Assembly (NCBI RefSeq): GCF_028737215.1
Contig: NZ_JAQZAM010000005.1
Span: forward strand, 1-64,000
Direction: 5' to 3'
From: Actinomycetospora chibensis
GTDB lineage: Bacteria; Actinomycetota; Actinomycetes; Mycobacteriales; Pseudonocardiaceae
DNA: 64,000 bases
Below are positions 26,603 through 35,588 of this stretch, piece by piece. Under the pieces are notes generated by a model that searched no databases, was not told the origin of the DNA, and was given only the letters and a program-made list of their open reading frames with translations. The position numbers and the translations under genes are program-made. Every line of letters begins with the position of its first letter. Positions within the stretch are counted from its first letter, which is position 1.

Positions 26603-27769
26603 CTACCGCGCGAGCTCCGCCTCCACGATGTCGGCGGCGGCCGGGGCCCCGCCGCCGCGGCGTATCACCTCGCGCTGCTCGACCAGGCGCGCGGCCACGT
26701 CGGGCGAGGACGTGAGCTCCCGCAGGGCCTCCCGGAGCCGGTCGGCCGTGATCTCCTCCGACGGGATCGTCCGCGCCACCCCCAGCTCCTCGAGCATCGC
26801 GGCGTTGCCGAACTGGTCGACCGCACGCGGCACGGCGATCATCGGCACGCCCTGGAAGAGCCCCTCGGCGCACCCGCCCATGCCGGCATGGGTGACGAAC
26901 GCGCTCGCGCGCCCGAGCACCCCGAGCTGTGGCACCCACCGGTGCGCGGTGACGTTCGGCGGCAGCTCGCCCAGCGCGTCGAGGTCGACGTGCGGGCCGA
27001 CGGCCAGCACCACTTCCCACGGCAGCGGACCGAACGCCTCGGCGCAGACCCGGAAGTCGTCGGGGTGGTCGTGGTACGCCGAGCCGAACGAGACGAGGAC
27101 GAGCGGCCGCGCGGGCTCCGGCCACTGCTCCTGCGCCGCCCGCCGCGCGAGGTCGGGCCCGACGAAGGTGTAGATCGCCTGGTCGACGCGGTCGGCGAAC
27201 GGCTGCAACGCCCGGGGGATCTCGACGATCGACCGGCGCGGCCGCCCGACGAGATGCTCGGGCTCGTCGTCGATCCCGAACTCCGCGAGCCACGCCGAGA
27301 ACCGCGCGAGGTACGCCCGGTACTCCGGTGTCCGGCGGTACACCAGGTCGTCGGCGAGGTCGGACTCGAAACCGTCCCAGGCCACCATCGCCGGCGAGAG
27401 CTGCACCGCGGGGATGCCCCAACGCCGGGCGAGCACGATCGCGGGGTAGCCGCCGATGTCGTAGAGCGCGACGTCCGGGACGTCGTCACCCAGCGCCGCC
27501 TCGATCTGCGGCGACGTGTGCACCGCCTCGTCGAGGAACAGCGCGGTGCCGGCGACGGGGTCGGTGGGCCACTGCTCGCCGCGACCCTGGTCGGGCAGCA
27601 CGGAGGTGTGGACGAGCGGCGTGGCGCCCGTGGCCGCGACCATCTCGGCGAAGGGCGCGGGGATCGCGTAGGTCACCCGGTGACCGCGCGCGACGAGCTC
27701 GGCGATGACGGGCAGATGGGGATGGGTGTGGCCGTGCGCGCCGGCGCCGACCATCAGGACATGGGCCAT
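26603..27769 (-). CDS. Macrolide-type glycosyltransferase (MGT family, GT1)
   Basis: 388 residues, GT-B fold. The N-terminal acceptor domain starts MAHVLMVGAGAHGHTHPHLP. The nucleotide-sugar motif is THAGMGGCAEGLFQGVPMIA, then VPRAVDQFGNA, the GT1 signature. The length and sequence layout match the MGT family that includes macrolide-inactivating OleD/OleI-type and Mgt enzymes, which transfer glucose from UDP-glucose to the 2'-OH of macrolides. No biosynthetic genes surround it, so self-protection or xenobiotic detoxification fits best. Upstream lies a leaderless short ORF and a hairpin that may make it antibiotic-inducible (separate entries). Confidence 0.83.
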   Translation of the reverse strand: MAHVLMVGAGAHGHTHPHLPVIAELVARGHRVTYAIPAPFAEMVAATGATPLVHTSVLPDQGRGEQWPTDPVAGTALFLDEAVHTSPQIEAALGDDVPDVALYDIGGYPAIVLARRWGIPAVQLSPAMVAWDGFESDLADDLVYRRTPEYRAYLARFSAWLAEFGIDDEPEHLVGRPRRSIVEIPRALQPFADRVDQAIYTFVGPDLARRAAQEQWPEPARPLVLVSFGSAYHDHPDDFRVCAEAFGPLPWEVVLAVGPHVDLDALGELPPNVTAHRWVPQLGVLGRASAFVTHAGMGGCAEGLFQGVPMIAVPRAVDQFGNAAMLEELGVARTIPSEEITADRLREALRELTSSPDVAARLVEQREVIRRGGGAPAAADIVEAELAR

Positions 27770-27809
27770 GGGGACTCCCGCAGCAGGAGGAACGAGGGGC
27801 AGGGCTGGT

Positions 27810-27834
27810 CACCGCCGGTCGAGAACCGGCGGTG
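27810..27834 (-). terminator. Perfect hairpin in the leader of the glycosyltransferase gene (candidate attenuator)
   Basis: Arms CACCGCCGGT and ACCGGCGGTG (10 bp, perfect) enclose a 5-base loop. It lies 20 bases after the stop of the short leader ORF and about 40 bases before the glycosyltransferase start. There is no T-tract, as is common for high-GC terminators. Confidence 0.6.
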
Positions 27835-27854
27835 CCGCGAGAAGGGGCCGCTCG

Positions 27855-27878
27855 TCAGCCGTAGAGCTGCTGGATCAC
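27855..27878 (-). CDS. Candidate leader peptide (7 residues) upstream of the glycosyltransferase
   Basis: GTG ATC CAG CAG CTC TAC GGC TGA encodes (M)IQQLYG. The GTG lies 7 bases after a TAGCCT -10 hexamer, so transcription should begin at the GTG itself and the ORF would be leaderless, a common mode in actinobacteria. Position between promoter and hairpin is that of a ribosome-stalling leader peptide as used by erm and WhiB7-type resistance genes. Coding function is inferred from this arrangement only. Confidence 0.45.
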   Translation of the reverse strand: MIQQLYG

Positions 27879-27885
27879 GCCGCGG

Positions 27886-27891
27886 AGGCTA
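27886..27891 (-). promoter_or_regulatory. Candidate -10 hexamer of the glycosyltransferase leader
   Basis: TAGCCT on the minus strand fits TANNNT, 7 bases before the leader GTG. No TTGACA-like -35 is present. The only A/T-rich patch (GAAAT) lies about 25 bases further upstream, which is reminiscent of WhiB7-dependent promoters with weak -35 boxes, but the match is loose. Confidence 0.4.
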
Positions 27892-27949
27892 GAGCCTTCG
27901 GCGGCGTGCGGGCGACCGATTTCCCGGCCGGCCGAGTCGAGTGCGTGGC

Positions 27950-27990
27950 GATACGGACACTCGACGTCTGCGGCGCCACGCCGCCGACAG
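27950..27990 (-). repeat. 3'-end element A8
   Basis: Same subfamily as A6 and A7: on the minus strand TGTCGGCG, CAGACGTCGAGTGTCC and CGTATC. About 80 % identical to A7. It begins 7 bases after the Dabb-protein stop and is sense to it. Confidence 0.7.
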
Positions 27991-27997
27991 CTCCGGA

Positions 27998-28294
27998 TCA
28001 GTCCGGTAGCGCGAACTGGATCCGCTCGATCGACGCCGAGATCGGCGCGAAGAGCTCCCGGCGGATGCGGTTGTGCTCCGGGTCGGCGTCGTAGATCCGG
28101 TAGGCCTCGTCGGAGACGAAGTCGGCCGTCAGCGCGTAGGACGCGTTGCCCTCGCGCAGCCCGCGGTCCCGACCCCCGACCAGGCGGAACTCGACGCCCT
28201 CGACCGTCAGGTCCCGCAGGGCCTGGATCGCGGCCTCGACCTGCTCGGCCGGCACGCCCTCACGGACCCGGCCCACCACCACGTTGCGGATCAT
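27998..28294 (-). CDS. Dabb-family (stress-responsive alpha/beta barrel) protein
   Basis: 98 residues forming a single dimeric ferredoxin-like Dabb domain: MIRNVVVGRVREGVPAEQVE, then LRDLTVEGVEFRLVGGRD and YALTADFVSDEAYRIYDADP with the conserved H near EHNRIR. Members include polyketide cyclases and stress proteins; no catalytic role is evident here. It may be co-transcribed with the downstream end of the ABC operon, from which it is 21 bases away. Confidence 0.82.
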   Translation of the reverse strand: MIRNVVVGRVREGVPAEQVEAAIQALRDLTVEGVEFRLVGGRDRGLREGNASYALTADFVSDEAYRIYDADPEHNRIRRELFAPISASIERIQFALPD

Positions 28295-28315
28295 CTGCCG
28301 ATGGTCCCGCGACGC

Positions 28316-29407
28316 TCAGTCCAGGCGCTCGCCGCTCTCGACGTCGAACACGTGCAGCGCCTCGGCGGTGGGACGCACCGCGATCGGGTCACCGAAGCGG
28401 ACCTTCACGCGGCCCGGGCCCCGGACCACGATCTTGGTGGCGGTGTCCTCGGCGAGGTGGGCGTAGAGGTAGGACTCGCTGCCGAGCTCCTCGACGACGT
28501 CGACGACCGCCTTGACCACCGAGCCCGCGTCCGCGTCGGTGCTCTCCAGCACCCAGTCCTCGGGCCGGATGCCGATGGTCAGCTTGTCCCGGGAGCCGAC
28601 GGCGTTCGTGACCTCGCGGGTCAGCGGGATCTCGATGCCGCCGAGGGTGACCCCGCTCGACGAGCGCGGCAGCTCGAGCAGGTTCATCGCCGGGGAGCCG
28701 ATGAACCCCGCGACGAAGGCGTTGGCCGGACGGTCGTAGAGCTCCGGGGGCGTCGCGTACTGCTGCAGCTTGCCGTCGGCGAGCACGGCGACCTTGTCGC
28801 CCATCGTCATCGCCTCGACCTGGTCGTGGGTGACGTAGACCGTCGACACCGCCAGGCGGTTCTGCATCTCGGCGATCTGCGCGCGGGTCTGCACGCGCAT
28901 CTTCGCGTCGAGGTTGGACAGCGGCTCGTCCATGAGGAAGACCTGGGGCTCGCGGACGATCGCCCGGCCCATCGCGACGCGCTGGCGCTGGCCGCCGGAG
29001 AGCGCCTTCGGCTTGCGGTCGAGGTACTCGGTGAGCCCGAGCATGTCCGCGGCCTCGCGGACGCGCTTCGCCCGCTCCTCCTTCTCCACCCCGCGCATCT
29101 TCAGCGGGAAGGCCATGTTCTCCGCGACCGTCTTCGACGGGTAGAGCGCGTAGTTCTGGAACACCATCGCGATGTCCCGGTCCTTCGGCTGGACGTCGAC
29201 GACGTCGCGCCCGTTGATGCGCACCGAACCCGCGTCGATCGGCTCGAGCCCGGCCAGCATCCGCAGCGCCGTCGACTTCCCCGAGCCCGAGGGCCCCACG
29301 AGGACGACGAGATCGCCGTCGGCGACGGTCAGGCTGAGCTTGTCGACCGCCGGCTTCGCGCCCGGGGTGTAGATGCGCGAGGCCTGGTCGAACACCACTT
29401 CGGCCAT
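28316..29407 (-). CDS. Carbohydrate ABC transporter ATPase (UgpC/MsmK/SugC type)
   Basis: 363 residues. Walker A GPSGSGKST (38-46), signature LSGGQRQR (136-143), Walker B VFLMDEP, D-loop SNLDAK and switch His in VTHD are all intact. The C-terminal about 120 residues form the regulatory TOBE/MalK-like domain (LTIGIRPEDWVLE). It energises the two permeases and lipoprotein encoded upstream. It is the last gene of the transporter operon, 25 bases after the second permease. Confidence 0.92.
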   Translation of the reverse strand: MAEVVFDQASRIYTPGAKPAVDKLSLTVADGDLVVLVGPSGSGKSTALRMLAGLEPIDAGSVRINGRDVVDVQPKDRDIAMVFQNYALYPSKTVAENMAFPLKMRGVEKEERAKRVREAADMLGLTEYLDRKPKALSGGQRQRVAMGRAIVREPQVFLMDEPLSNLDAKMRVQTRAQIAEMQNRLAVSTVYVTHDQVEAMTMGDKVAVLADGKLQQYATPPELYDRPANAFVAGFIGSPAMNLLELPRSSSGVTLGGIEIPLTREVTNAVGSRDKLTIGIRPEDWVLESTDADAGSVVKAVVDVVEELGSESYLYAHLAEDTATKIVVRGPGRVKVRFGDPIAVRPTAEALHVFDVESGERLD

Positions 29408-29432
29408 GTCTGAAGACTCCCCTACTCGACCG

Positions 29433-30320
29433 CTACTTGACCGCGCCGAACGACAGGCCCTGCACCAGCTTGTTCTGCGCCACCCAGCCCGCGAGGACGA
29501 CGGGCAGCGCGGCCAGGGTCGCCGCCGCGGAGAGCTGGGCCCAGTAGAGGCCCTCCGAGGTGATGAACCCGACCAGGAAGACCGGCACGGTGCCGGCGTT
29601 GGCGGCGGTGAGGTTCACCGCGAAGAAGAACTCGTTCCACGCGAAGATCACGCAGATCAGCGCGGTGGCGAAGATTCCGGGCGAGATGATCGGCAGGACG
29701 ATCTCGCGCAGCGTCCGCCACAGCGGGGCACCGTCGATGCTGGCCTGCTCGAGCAGCTCGCCGGGGACCTCGAGGAAGAACGAGCGCATCATCCACACCG
29801 CGATCGGCAGGTTCATGCCGGTGTAGAGGATGATCAGCGTCCAGATGTTGTCCAGCATGCCGATCTGGTTGACCACGACGTAGATCGGCACGATGGCCGC
29901 GACCACCGGCAGCATCTTCGTCGAGATGAAGAAGAACAGGACGTCGGTCGTCTTCTGCACCGGGCGCAACGACAGCGCGAACGCGGCCGGGACGCCGAGC
30001 AGCAGCACCAGGATCGTCGAGATCACCGTGGCGGCCACCGAGTTCGCCAGGTAGGGCCCGATCCCCGCGGCGAACACGCCCTCGTACTGCTCGAGCGTGG
30101 GCTCGAAGATGATCTTCGGCGTGGTCGTGTAGGCGTCGGCCTCCGTCTTGAAGGACGTCAGCACCATCCAGAACACGGGGAAGAAGAACGCGATGCCCAC
30201 GATCCAGGCGATCACCCCGAACCAGACGTTCGCCCCGCTGGTGCGCTGCTTGCGCGGGACCTGGGCCTCGTCCGTCGCCGTCGTGCGCTCGTCGCTGGCA
30301 GTGTCCGTCGTGACCGCCAT
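29433..30320 (-). CDS. Carbohydrate ABC transporter permease, MalG type
   Basis: 295 residues, six membrane segments after a 30-residue cytoplasmic head. The EAA loop that contacts the ATPase is EQASIDGAPLWRTLREIVLPI, at about 190-210. ATG 30320 overlaps the stop of the first permease by one base (TGATG). With its partner it forms the membrane channel of a CUT1 importer. Confidence 0.9.
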   Translation of the reverse strand: MAVTTDTASDERTTATDEAQVPRKQRTSGANVWFGVIAWIVGIAFFFPVFWMVLTSFKTEADAYTTTPKIIFEPTLEQYEGVFAAGIGPYLANSVAATVISTILVLLLGVPAAFALSLRPVQKTTDVLFFFISTKMLPVVAAIVPIYVVVNQIGMLDNIWTLIILYTGMNLPIAVWMMRSFFLEVPGELLEQASIDGAPLWRTLREIVLPIISPGIFATALICVIFAWNEFFFAVNLTAANAGTVPVFLVGFITSEGLYWAQLSAAATLAALPVVLAGWVAQNKLVQGLSFGAVK

Positions 30321-31264
30321 CAGATCCCCTCCTCCACGCTGAAGCTGCGGAACAGCAGGCGCAGCGCGAAGCTCGCCGCGATCAGCGTGATGATCACGAC
30401 CACGACGCCCATCGCGGCCGACTGGCCGATGTCGAAGCCGAGGAACGCGCGCTGGTAGATGTAGAACGGCAGGTTCGCGCTGGCCACGCCCGGGCCGCCC
30501 TGCGTCATCATGTAGACGGTGTCGAACGTGTTGACCAGGTAGATCGTCCCGAGCACCACACCGAGCTCGATGAACCGGCGCAGGTGCGGCAGCGTCAGCT
30601 CCCGGAACACCGACCACGCGCTCGCACCGTCCACCCGCGCCGCCTCGAGCTGGTCGGACGGTTGGCTCTGCAGGCCCGCGAGCAGCAGCAGCATCATGAA
30701 CGGCGTCCACTGCCACACCAGCGCGGCCATCACCGAGGCCAGCGGGAACTGGCTGATCCACTCGGTGCCCGACGCCCCGAACGGCGAGAGCACGAAGTTC
30801 ACGAGCCCGAGCGTCGGGTCGAGCAGCACCGTGCGCCACAGCAGCGCCGCTGCCACCGGCGTGATGAGGAACGGCGTGATCAGCAGCGTGCGCACCACGC
30901 CGCGCCCGACGAACTGCCGGTTGAGCAGCAGCGCCAGGAGGAGGCCGAGCACCACGGCGATGAGCACCGAGCCCAGCGTCATGACGATGGTGTTGATCGC
31001 GACCTGGCGGAACTGGCTGTCGGTGAAGACGTCGACGTAGTTCGCGAACCAGACGAAGCTCTGCGAGCCCGGCCGCACGAGGTTCCAGGACTGGACCGAG
31101 TAGAAGAGCGTCAGCAGGAACGGGATCTGCGTGACGATGATCGTGAAGACCAGCGCGGGCAGCAGCGGCGCGCGGCGCCGCCAACCCTCGGCGCGGTCGA
31201 TCATCGCCGCGCCGCCGATGTTGGCCGGTGGTGCGGAACGTTCTTCTTCCACTGTGGCGGTCAT
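30320..31264 (-). CDS. Carbohydrate ABC transporter permease, MalF type
   Basis: 314 residues, six or seven membrane segments. The EAA loop is EAARVDGASAWSVFRELTLPH. The ATG at 31264 overlaps the stop of the binding-protein gene by four bases. Sequence layout resembles sorbitol/mannitol (SmoF-like) and related polyol permeases, in line with a xylulokinase gene nearby; the substrate is inferred. Confidence 0.9.
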   Translation of the reverse strand: MTATVEEERSAPPANIGGAAMIDRAEGWRRRAPLLPALVFTIIVTQIPFLLTLFYSVQSWNLVRPGSQSFVWFANYVDVFTDSQFRQVAINTIVMTLGSVLIAVVLGLLLALLLNRQFVGRGVVRTLLITPFLITPVAAALLWRTVLLDPTLGLVNFVLSPFGASGTEWISQFPLASVMAALVWQWTPFMMLLLLAGLQSQPSDQLEAARVDGASAWSVFRELTLPHLRRFIELGVVLGTIYLVNTFDTVYMMTQGGPGVASANLPFYIYQRAFLGFDIGQSAAMGVVVVIITLIAASFALRLLFRSFSVEEGI

Positions 31265-32634
31265 CGCTGGTAGCTCTCCCCCACCGTCTCCGCGTAGTTC
31301 TGGGACTGTTCGAGCGCCTCGTCCACGGTGATCTGACCGGCGATGGCCGCGCTGACCTGCTGACTCACCCGGGTGCCGAGGTCCTGGAACTCGGGGATGC
31401 GGACGAACTGCACGCCCTGGTACGGCACCGGCTGCACGGTCGGCTGCTGCGGGTTCGCCCGCTGCAGGCCCTGCAGGATCAGCGGGCCGTAGGCGCCCGA
31501 CACCTGCTGGTACTGGGGGATGGTGTAGGTCGACTGACGGGAGCCCGGCGGCACCGACGTCCACCCGACCTCCTGGCCGGCCCGCTCGATGTACTGCTTG
31601 TTCGTCATCCAGGACATGAACTTCCACGCCGCGTCCTTGCGCGGGGAGGTCTCCGGGATGGCGAGGGACCAGGAGTACAGCCAGCCCGACGCCGGCGTCG
31701 CCACGACGGGGGCGGGCGCGTACCCGATCTGCCCGGCGACGGTCGACTCCGCGGGGTCCTCGACGGTGCCGGCGGCGGACGTCGCGTCGTACCACATGGC
31801 GACCTGGCCCTGGCCGAACTGCGTCGCGCACTCGGAGAAGCCGGACTGCGAGGCGCCGGGCTGGCCGTGCTGACGGACGAGGTCGACGTAGAACTGGACG
31901 GCCTGGCGCACCTCGGGGGAGGTGAGCTGCGCGCGCCACTCCGGGTCGAACCAGCGGCCGCCGAAGGTGTTGATCACAGTGTCGAGCGGGGCCATGACCT
32001 CGCCCCAGCCCGGCTTGCCGCGCAGGCAGATGCCGCGTCGCTGACCCTCGCCCTGGTCGAGCCGGGCGGCGAACTCGGCGACCTGCGGCCACGTCGGCTG
32101 CGCGGGCATCTGGATGCCGGCCTGCTGGAACAGGTCCTTGCGGTACATGAGGAAGGACGACTCGCCGTAGAACGGCACCGAGTACATCGACCCCTGGTAC
32201 GACAGCGAGTCGCGCACCGTCGGGATGAAGTCGGCGGCGTCGTAGCCGGGCGTGGCGTCGATGTAGGGCTGGAGGTTGGTCAGCCAGCCGTTCTGCGCCC
32301 ACTGCGGGGTCTCGTAGTTCGAGATCATGACGATGTCGAACTCGCCGCCGCCCGTGGCCACCGACGCGGTGATCTTGGCGCGGGCCTCGTTCTCGGAGAG
32401 CGAGACGAAGCGCAGCCGGATCCCGGGGTTCTCCGCCTCGAACTGCGGCGAGAGCGAGATCGCGTCCTCCATCTGCGGGTTGGACACGATCGCGACGGTG
32501 ACGGTCTCGACGCCCTCCTCGGCGCCGAGTGCACCCGCCCCCGAGCAGCCGGCCACCAACGCCAGACTCGCCAGCAGCGCCGCGAGCACCACCGGGCCCC
32601 TCCGGAGTCCCCGTCCTCGCGCCGCGCCCCGCAT
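31261..32634 (-). CDS. Extracellular sugar/polyol-binding lipoprotein
   Basis: 457 residues, family 1 solute-binding protein. The signal peptide ends in lipobox LVAGC with Cys30 as lipidation site, so the protein is tethered outside the membrane. Core regions FDIVMISNYETPQWAQNGWL, YKDL-like MYRKDLFQQAGI and PSGWLYSWSLAIPE are typical of the sorbitol/mannitol/trehalose cluster. ATG 32634 has GGGAGG 8 bases upstream. Its promoter carries a LacI operator across the -35 box. Confidence 0.88.
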   Translation of the reverse strand: MRGAARGRGLRRGPVVLAALLASLALVAGCSGAGALGAEEGVETVTVAIVSNPQMEDAISLSPQFEAENPGIRLRFVSLSENEARAKITASVATGGGEFDIVMISNYETPQWAQNGWLTNLQPYIDATPGYDAADFIPTVRDSLSYQGSMYSVPFYGESSFLMYRKDLFQQAGIQMPAQPTWPQVAEFAARLDQGEGQRRGICLRGKPGWGEVMAPLDTVINTFGGRWFDPEWRAQLTSPEVRQAVQFYVDLVRQHGQPGASQSGFSECATQFGQGQVAMWYDATSAAGTVEDPAESTVAGQIGYAPAPVVATPASGWLYSWSLAIPETSPRKDAAWKFMSWMTNKQYIERAGQEVGWTSVPPGSRQSTYTIPQYQQVSGAYGPLILQGLQRANPQQPTVQPVPYQGVQFVRIPEFQDLGTRVSQQVSAAIAGQITVDEALEQSQNYAETVGESYQR

Positions 32635-32704
32635 CCGCCGCCTCCCGCCCCGTCGCCGACCCCTGCCGCCGGGCACCGTGACGTGGACCACTAGCGGTCT
32701 GGTG

Positions 32705-32739
32705 ACCGTAAAGGCACCCTCCGTCAGTAGCAAGCGCTT
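32705..32739 (-). promoter_or_regulatory. Promoter of the ABC operon with LacI-family operator
   Basis: On the minus strand TTGCTA (32733-32728), a 17-base spacer and TACGGT (32710-32705) form a good sigma-70 promoter. The 8-bp palindrome AAGCGCTT (32732-32739) with its central CG, the standard LacI/CcpA-type half-site, overlaps the -35 box. A repressor here would block polymerase directly; the adjacent divergent lacI-type gene is the obvious candidate. Confidence 0.7.
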
Positions 32740-32869
32740 AACCGCGTCAGATCCGGGCCGGAACCGTGCCGATTTCGCACAGGAGCGACGACGGGTCGTT
32801 CGGGGTACAACTCTCCGATGAACGGACGGCCCCTCGCGAGCGCGGCGGGCCGGAGGACGGGAGCCGGGC

Positions 32870-33874
32870 ATGGCCACGATGGCGGATGTCGCGCGCATGG
32901 CGGGCGTCTCCACCGCGACCGTCTCTCACGTGCTCAACGGGACACGGCCGGTCCGTGCCTCGACCCGTGAGCAGGTGCTCTCGGCGGTGGCGGCGACGCA
33001 CTACACGCCGAACACGGTCGCGCGGTCCCTCGCGACGGCGCGCACCACGACGATGGGCCTGGTGCTCTCGGCGATCTCGAACCCGTACTTCGGCGAGCTG
33101 CTCAGCGCGGCCGAGTCGGCGGCCGCCGCGGCCGGATACACGCTCCTGCTCGTCGACCCCCACGAGGACCCGGACTACGAGCTGACCGTCGTGACCCGGC
33201 TGCACCACCACCGCGTCGACGGCGTGGTCCTCGCCCCGAGCGCACGCCCCGACGACACCCTGGCCTATCTCGCCCGCCACCAGGTGCCGACGGTGCTGCT
33301 CGACCGGCTCATCGACGCCGGGCACGACCAGGTGGGCCCGGAGAACCGGGCGTCCACCGCGGGGCTCACCGACCACCTGGCGGATCACGGACACACCCGG
33401 ATCGGGCTGGTGGCCGGCCTGGAGGGGCTGTCGACGACCACCGAACGCCGCGAGGGCTACCGCGACGCTCTGCGCTCCCGGGGCCTGCCCGTCGACCCCG
33501 AACTGGAGGTCGGCGGCGCCTCCGAGACGGTCGCGGCGCGCCGGGCGACGCACCGCCTGCTCGCGCTCGACGACCGGCCGACCGCGATCGTCGCCGGCAA
33601 CAACAGCATGACCATCGGGGTGATGCAGGCCCTGCGCGACGCCGGCCTGGTGGTGCCCCGTGACGTCGCGGTCGCCGCGTTCGACGACTTCGCGTGGGCC
33701 GACCTGTTCGCGCCCCGGCTCACCGTCGCCGCCCAGCCCTTCGACGAGATCGCCACGACCGCGGTGCGGCTGCTCCTCGACCGCATCGCCGAGCCGGACG
33801 CCCCGCCGACCACGCGCCGCCTGCTGCCCCGGCTCGTCGTCCGGGAGTCCTGCGGGTGTCCCGGCTCTACCTAG
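32870..33874 (+). CDS. LacI-family transcriptional regulator of the ABC operon
   Basis: 334 residues. The helix-turn-helix and hinge are at 4-57 (MADVARMAGVSTATVSHVLN, then NTVARSLATART). The sugar-binding domain (60-330) has the usual GLVLSAISNPYFGELL, GLVAGLEGLSTTTERREGY and VAVAAFDDFAWADLF motifs. It is divergent from the transporter operon with one AAGCGCTT operator between them, so it most likely represses transport genes until the sugar binds. The C terminus overlaps the next gene tail to tail by 8 bases. Confidence 0.9.
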   Translation: MATMADVARMAGVSTATVSHVLNGTRPVRASTREQVLSAVAATHYTPNTVARSLATARTTTMGLVLSAISNPYFGELLSAAESAAAAAGYTLLLVDPHEDPDYELTVVTRLHHHRVDGVVLAPSARPDDTLAYLARHQVPTVLLDRLIDAGHDQVGPENRASTAGLTDHLADHGHTRIGLVAGLEGLSTTTERREGYRDALRSRGLPVDPELEVGGASETVAARRATHRLLALDDRPTAIVAGNNSMTIGVMQALRDAGLVVPRDVAVAAFDDFAWADLFAPRLTVAAQPFDEIATTAVRLLLDRIAEPDAPPTTRRLLPRLVVRESCGCPGST

Positions 33875-34361
33875 CGCCCTCGGCGAGTGCCGCGAGGTTG
33901 TCCAGCGACCGGGTCAGGTGGTCCTCGCCGAAGGGCGGGAACGCGATGTGGTCGCGCAGGAAGGCCGGCACGGCCGACCAGTCGTAGGTCAGCGTCGCCC
34001 GGCAGGCGCCCGCGCCCTCCTCGGCGAGATCGTAGCGCCACGACCAGCCGCCGTAGCCGATCTCGCCGTCCGGCCCGTACTGGCCCGGCTGCCAGGCGAT
34101 GCTCCGCGGCGGGTCGAGCACCTCGACCCGGTTGTGCATGCGGTAGTCGCCGTCGGGGTGGTTGGCGTGGTACATCCCCATGCCGAAGATCTGCCCGACC
34201 TCGGTGAGGGCGGCCGCGGGCTCCAGCGGCTCGCGCACCCACCCGGTGCCGTCGATCGCAGCGTGGTGGGCCGGGTCGGCGAGCACCCCGAACACCGTCC
34301 CGACCGGCGCGTCGATCGTCCTCGACACCGCCAGGACCTCGGTCGTCGTCTCCGTGCTCAT
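33867..34361 (-). CDS. SRPBCC family protein
   Basis: 164 residues. VLAVSRTIDAPVGTVFGVLADPAHHAAIDG is the normal N-terminal strand-helix of START-like proteins, and RATLTYDWSAVPAFLRDHIAFPPFG the C-terminal part. A hydrophobic ligand is expected but cannot be named. It is convergent with the LacI gene. Upstream of its start a TACCGTACCGATAAG stretch near 34400 may hold a promoter. Confidence 0.78.
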   Translation of the reverse strand: MSTETTTEVLAVSRTIDAPVGTVFGVLADPAHHAAIDGTGWVREPLEPAAALTEVGQIFGMGMYHANHPDGDYRMHNRVEVLDPPRSIAWQPGQYGPDGEIGYGGWSWRYDLAEEGAGACRATLTYDWSAVPAFLRDHIAFPPFGEDHLTRSLDNLAALAEGAR

Positions 34362-34431
34362 CGTCGGCACTCCTTCGTCCGGGCTGTAGTCCTGATACCG
34401 TACCGATAAGTTGCAGAGAGATACAAGTCGC

Positions 34432-35554
34432 TCAGTGCGACGTCCTCGCCGCGCAGCGGGCGTGCACCTCGGCGAGGCCCGTGCGGGTGACCGCGACGAC
34501 CAGGCGGTCGCCCACCTTGAGGCGGCGCTGCGGGCGGGGCGGGGAGTCGAGCACCGCGTCGTGGGCGGCGCCCCGGTAGACCCCGACCACCCGCACCTCG
34601 CCCTCGCTCTCGGCCGCCGACGCGGGCAGGCCCGCGAGGAGCGCGCTGCGCCCGATCGGCACGTCGGCGAGCCGCCTGGACCGTGCGGGCCACGGCCGAG
34701 ACGTGGGTGTCGGGGTCGGCGGCGCCCGCGGAGTCGAGCACCGTCAGGTAGATCGCGTCGCCCCACGAGAGGCCGGCGAGCGTCGCGAACGCGACGGTTC
34801 CGAGCACGAGGAGCGCCAGCAGCCCGAGGGTCGCGCGGGCCAGCGAGCGGGTCATCGAGGCCCGCGTCCGGCGCCACATCAGCGTCAGCACCCGCCGCCA
34901 CGCGGCCCGGCGCGTGCCGACGAGGCGGCCCTGGCGGTGCCGGGCGACGCGGGCGAGCACCAGGTCGGCGACGGCATGGTGGGTGGGCAGCAATTCCGGG
35001 GCGCCGCGGTCGGGGCGTCGGGCGAGGCCGGTGACGATCGCCGTCGGCCGCACGTCCGCGCGGTCGGCGACGACCATCGGGTAGCCGGGCAGGTCGACGC
35101 TCTGGCGGGTGCGGGCGCCGATCGCCGCGGTGACGAACGCCGGCGCGGCGGTCGCCGACACCGACAGCACGGTGGCCGTCGGCAGCAGCATCCGGATCCG
35201 CCCCGAGAGCGCCGGCGCGTGGAGCCGGACGACGAGGCGCACCGACGGCGCGAGCTCCTGGACCGCCAGCGCGCGGTGGATGTTGACGACGTCCTCGCGG
35301 TGAACGAACGCCACGCACGTCGCGCTCCCGACGTCGATGGCACGGAAGGTCTCGTCGTCGGGCTCCGCGACCTCCACGACCTCGACCCCGTGGATCGCCC
35401 GCAGACGGTCGACGACCGCACTCCCGGGTGCGGTCAGGACGACGACGTCGGTCGCCCCGCGACGCGACTGTCGCAGCAGCGCCTCGACCATCCGCAAGGA
35501 GAGCATGTCCTCGCCGCAGACCACGAACCGCTCCCGGAACCCCCCGAAGGTCAC
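34432..35554 (-). pseudogene. NAD-binding (TrkA/RCK-type) ion transport protein, internal deletion and frameshift
   Basis: Starting at GTG 35554, one frame encodes a Rossmann-type NAD-binding domain (FVVCGEDMLSLRMVEALLRQ), an MSV-like second half, and a membrane segment LGLLALLVLGTVAFATLAGL with WGDAIYLTVLDSAGAADPD. Related actinobacterial proteins then continue with another membrane helix, a second NAD-binding domain and a TrkA-C domain. Here, near 34680-34690, the frame breaks and a different frame continues with RLADVPIGRSALL and the TrkA-C end VRVVGVYRG to VGDRLVVAVTRTGLAEV. Roughly 200 residues are missing. It is most likely a decayed gene; an assembly collapse is the alternative. Confidence 0.75.
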
Positions 35555-35588
35555 GGACGTGGACCCTAATCCTGGGGATACTGCGGCC

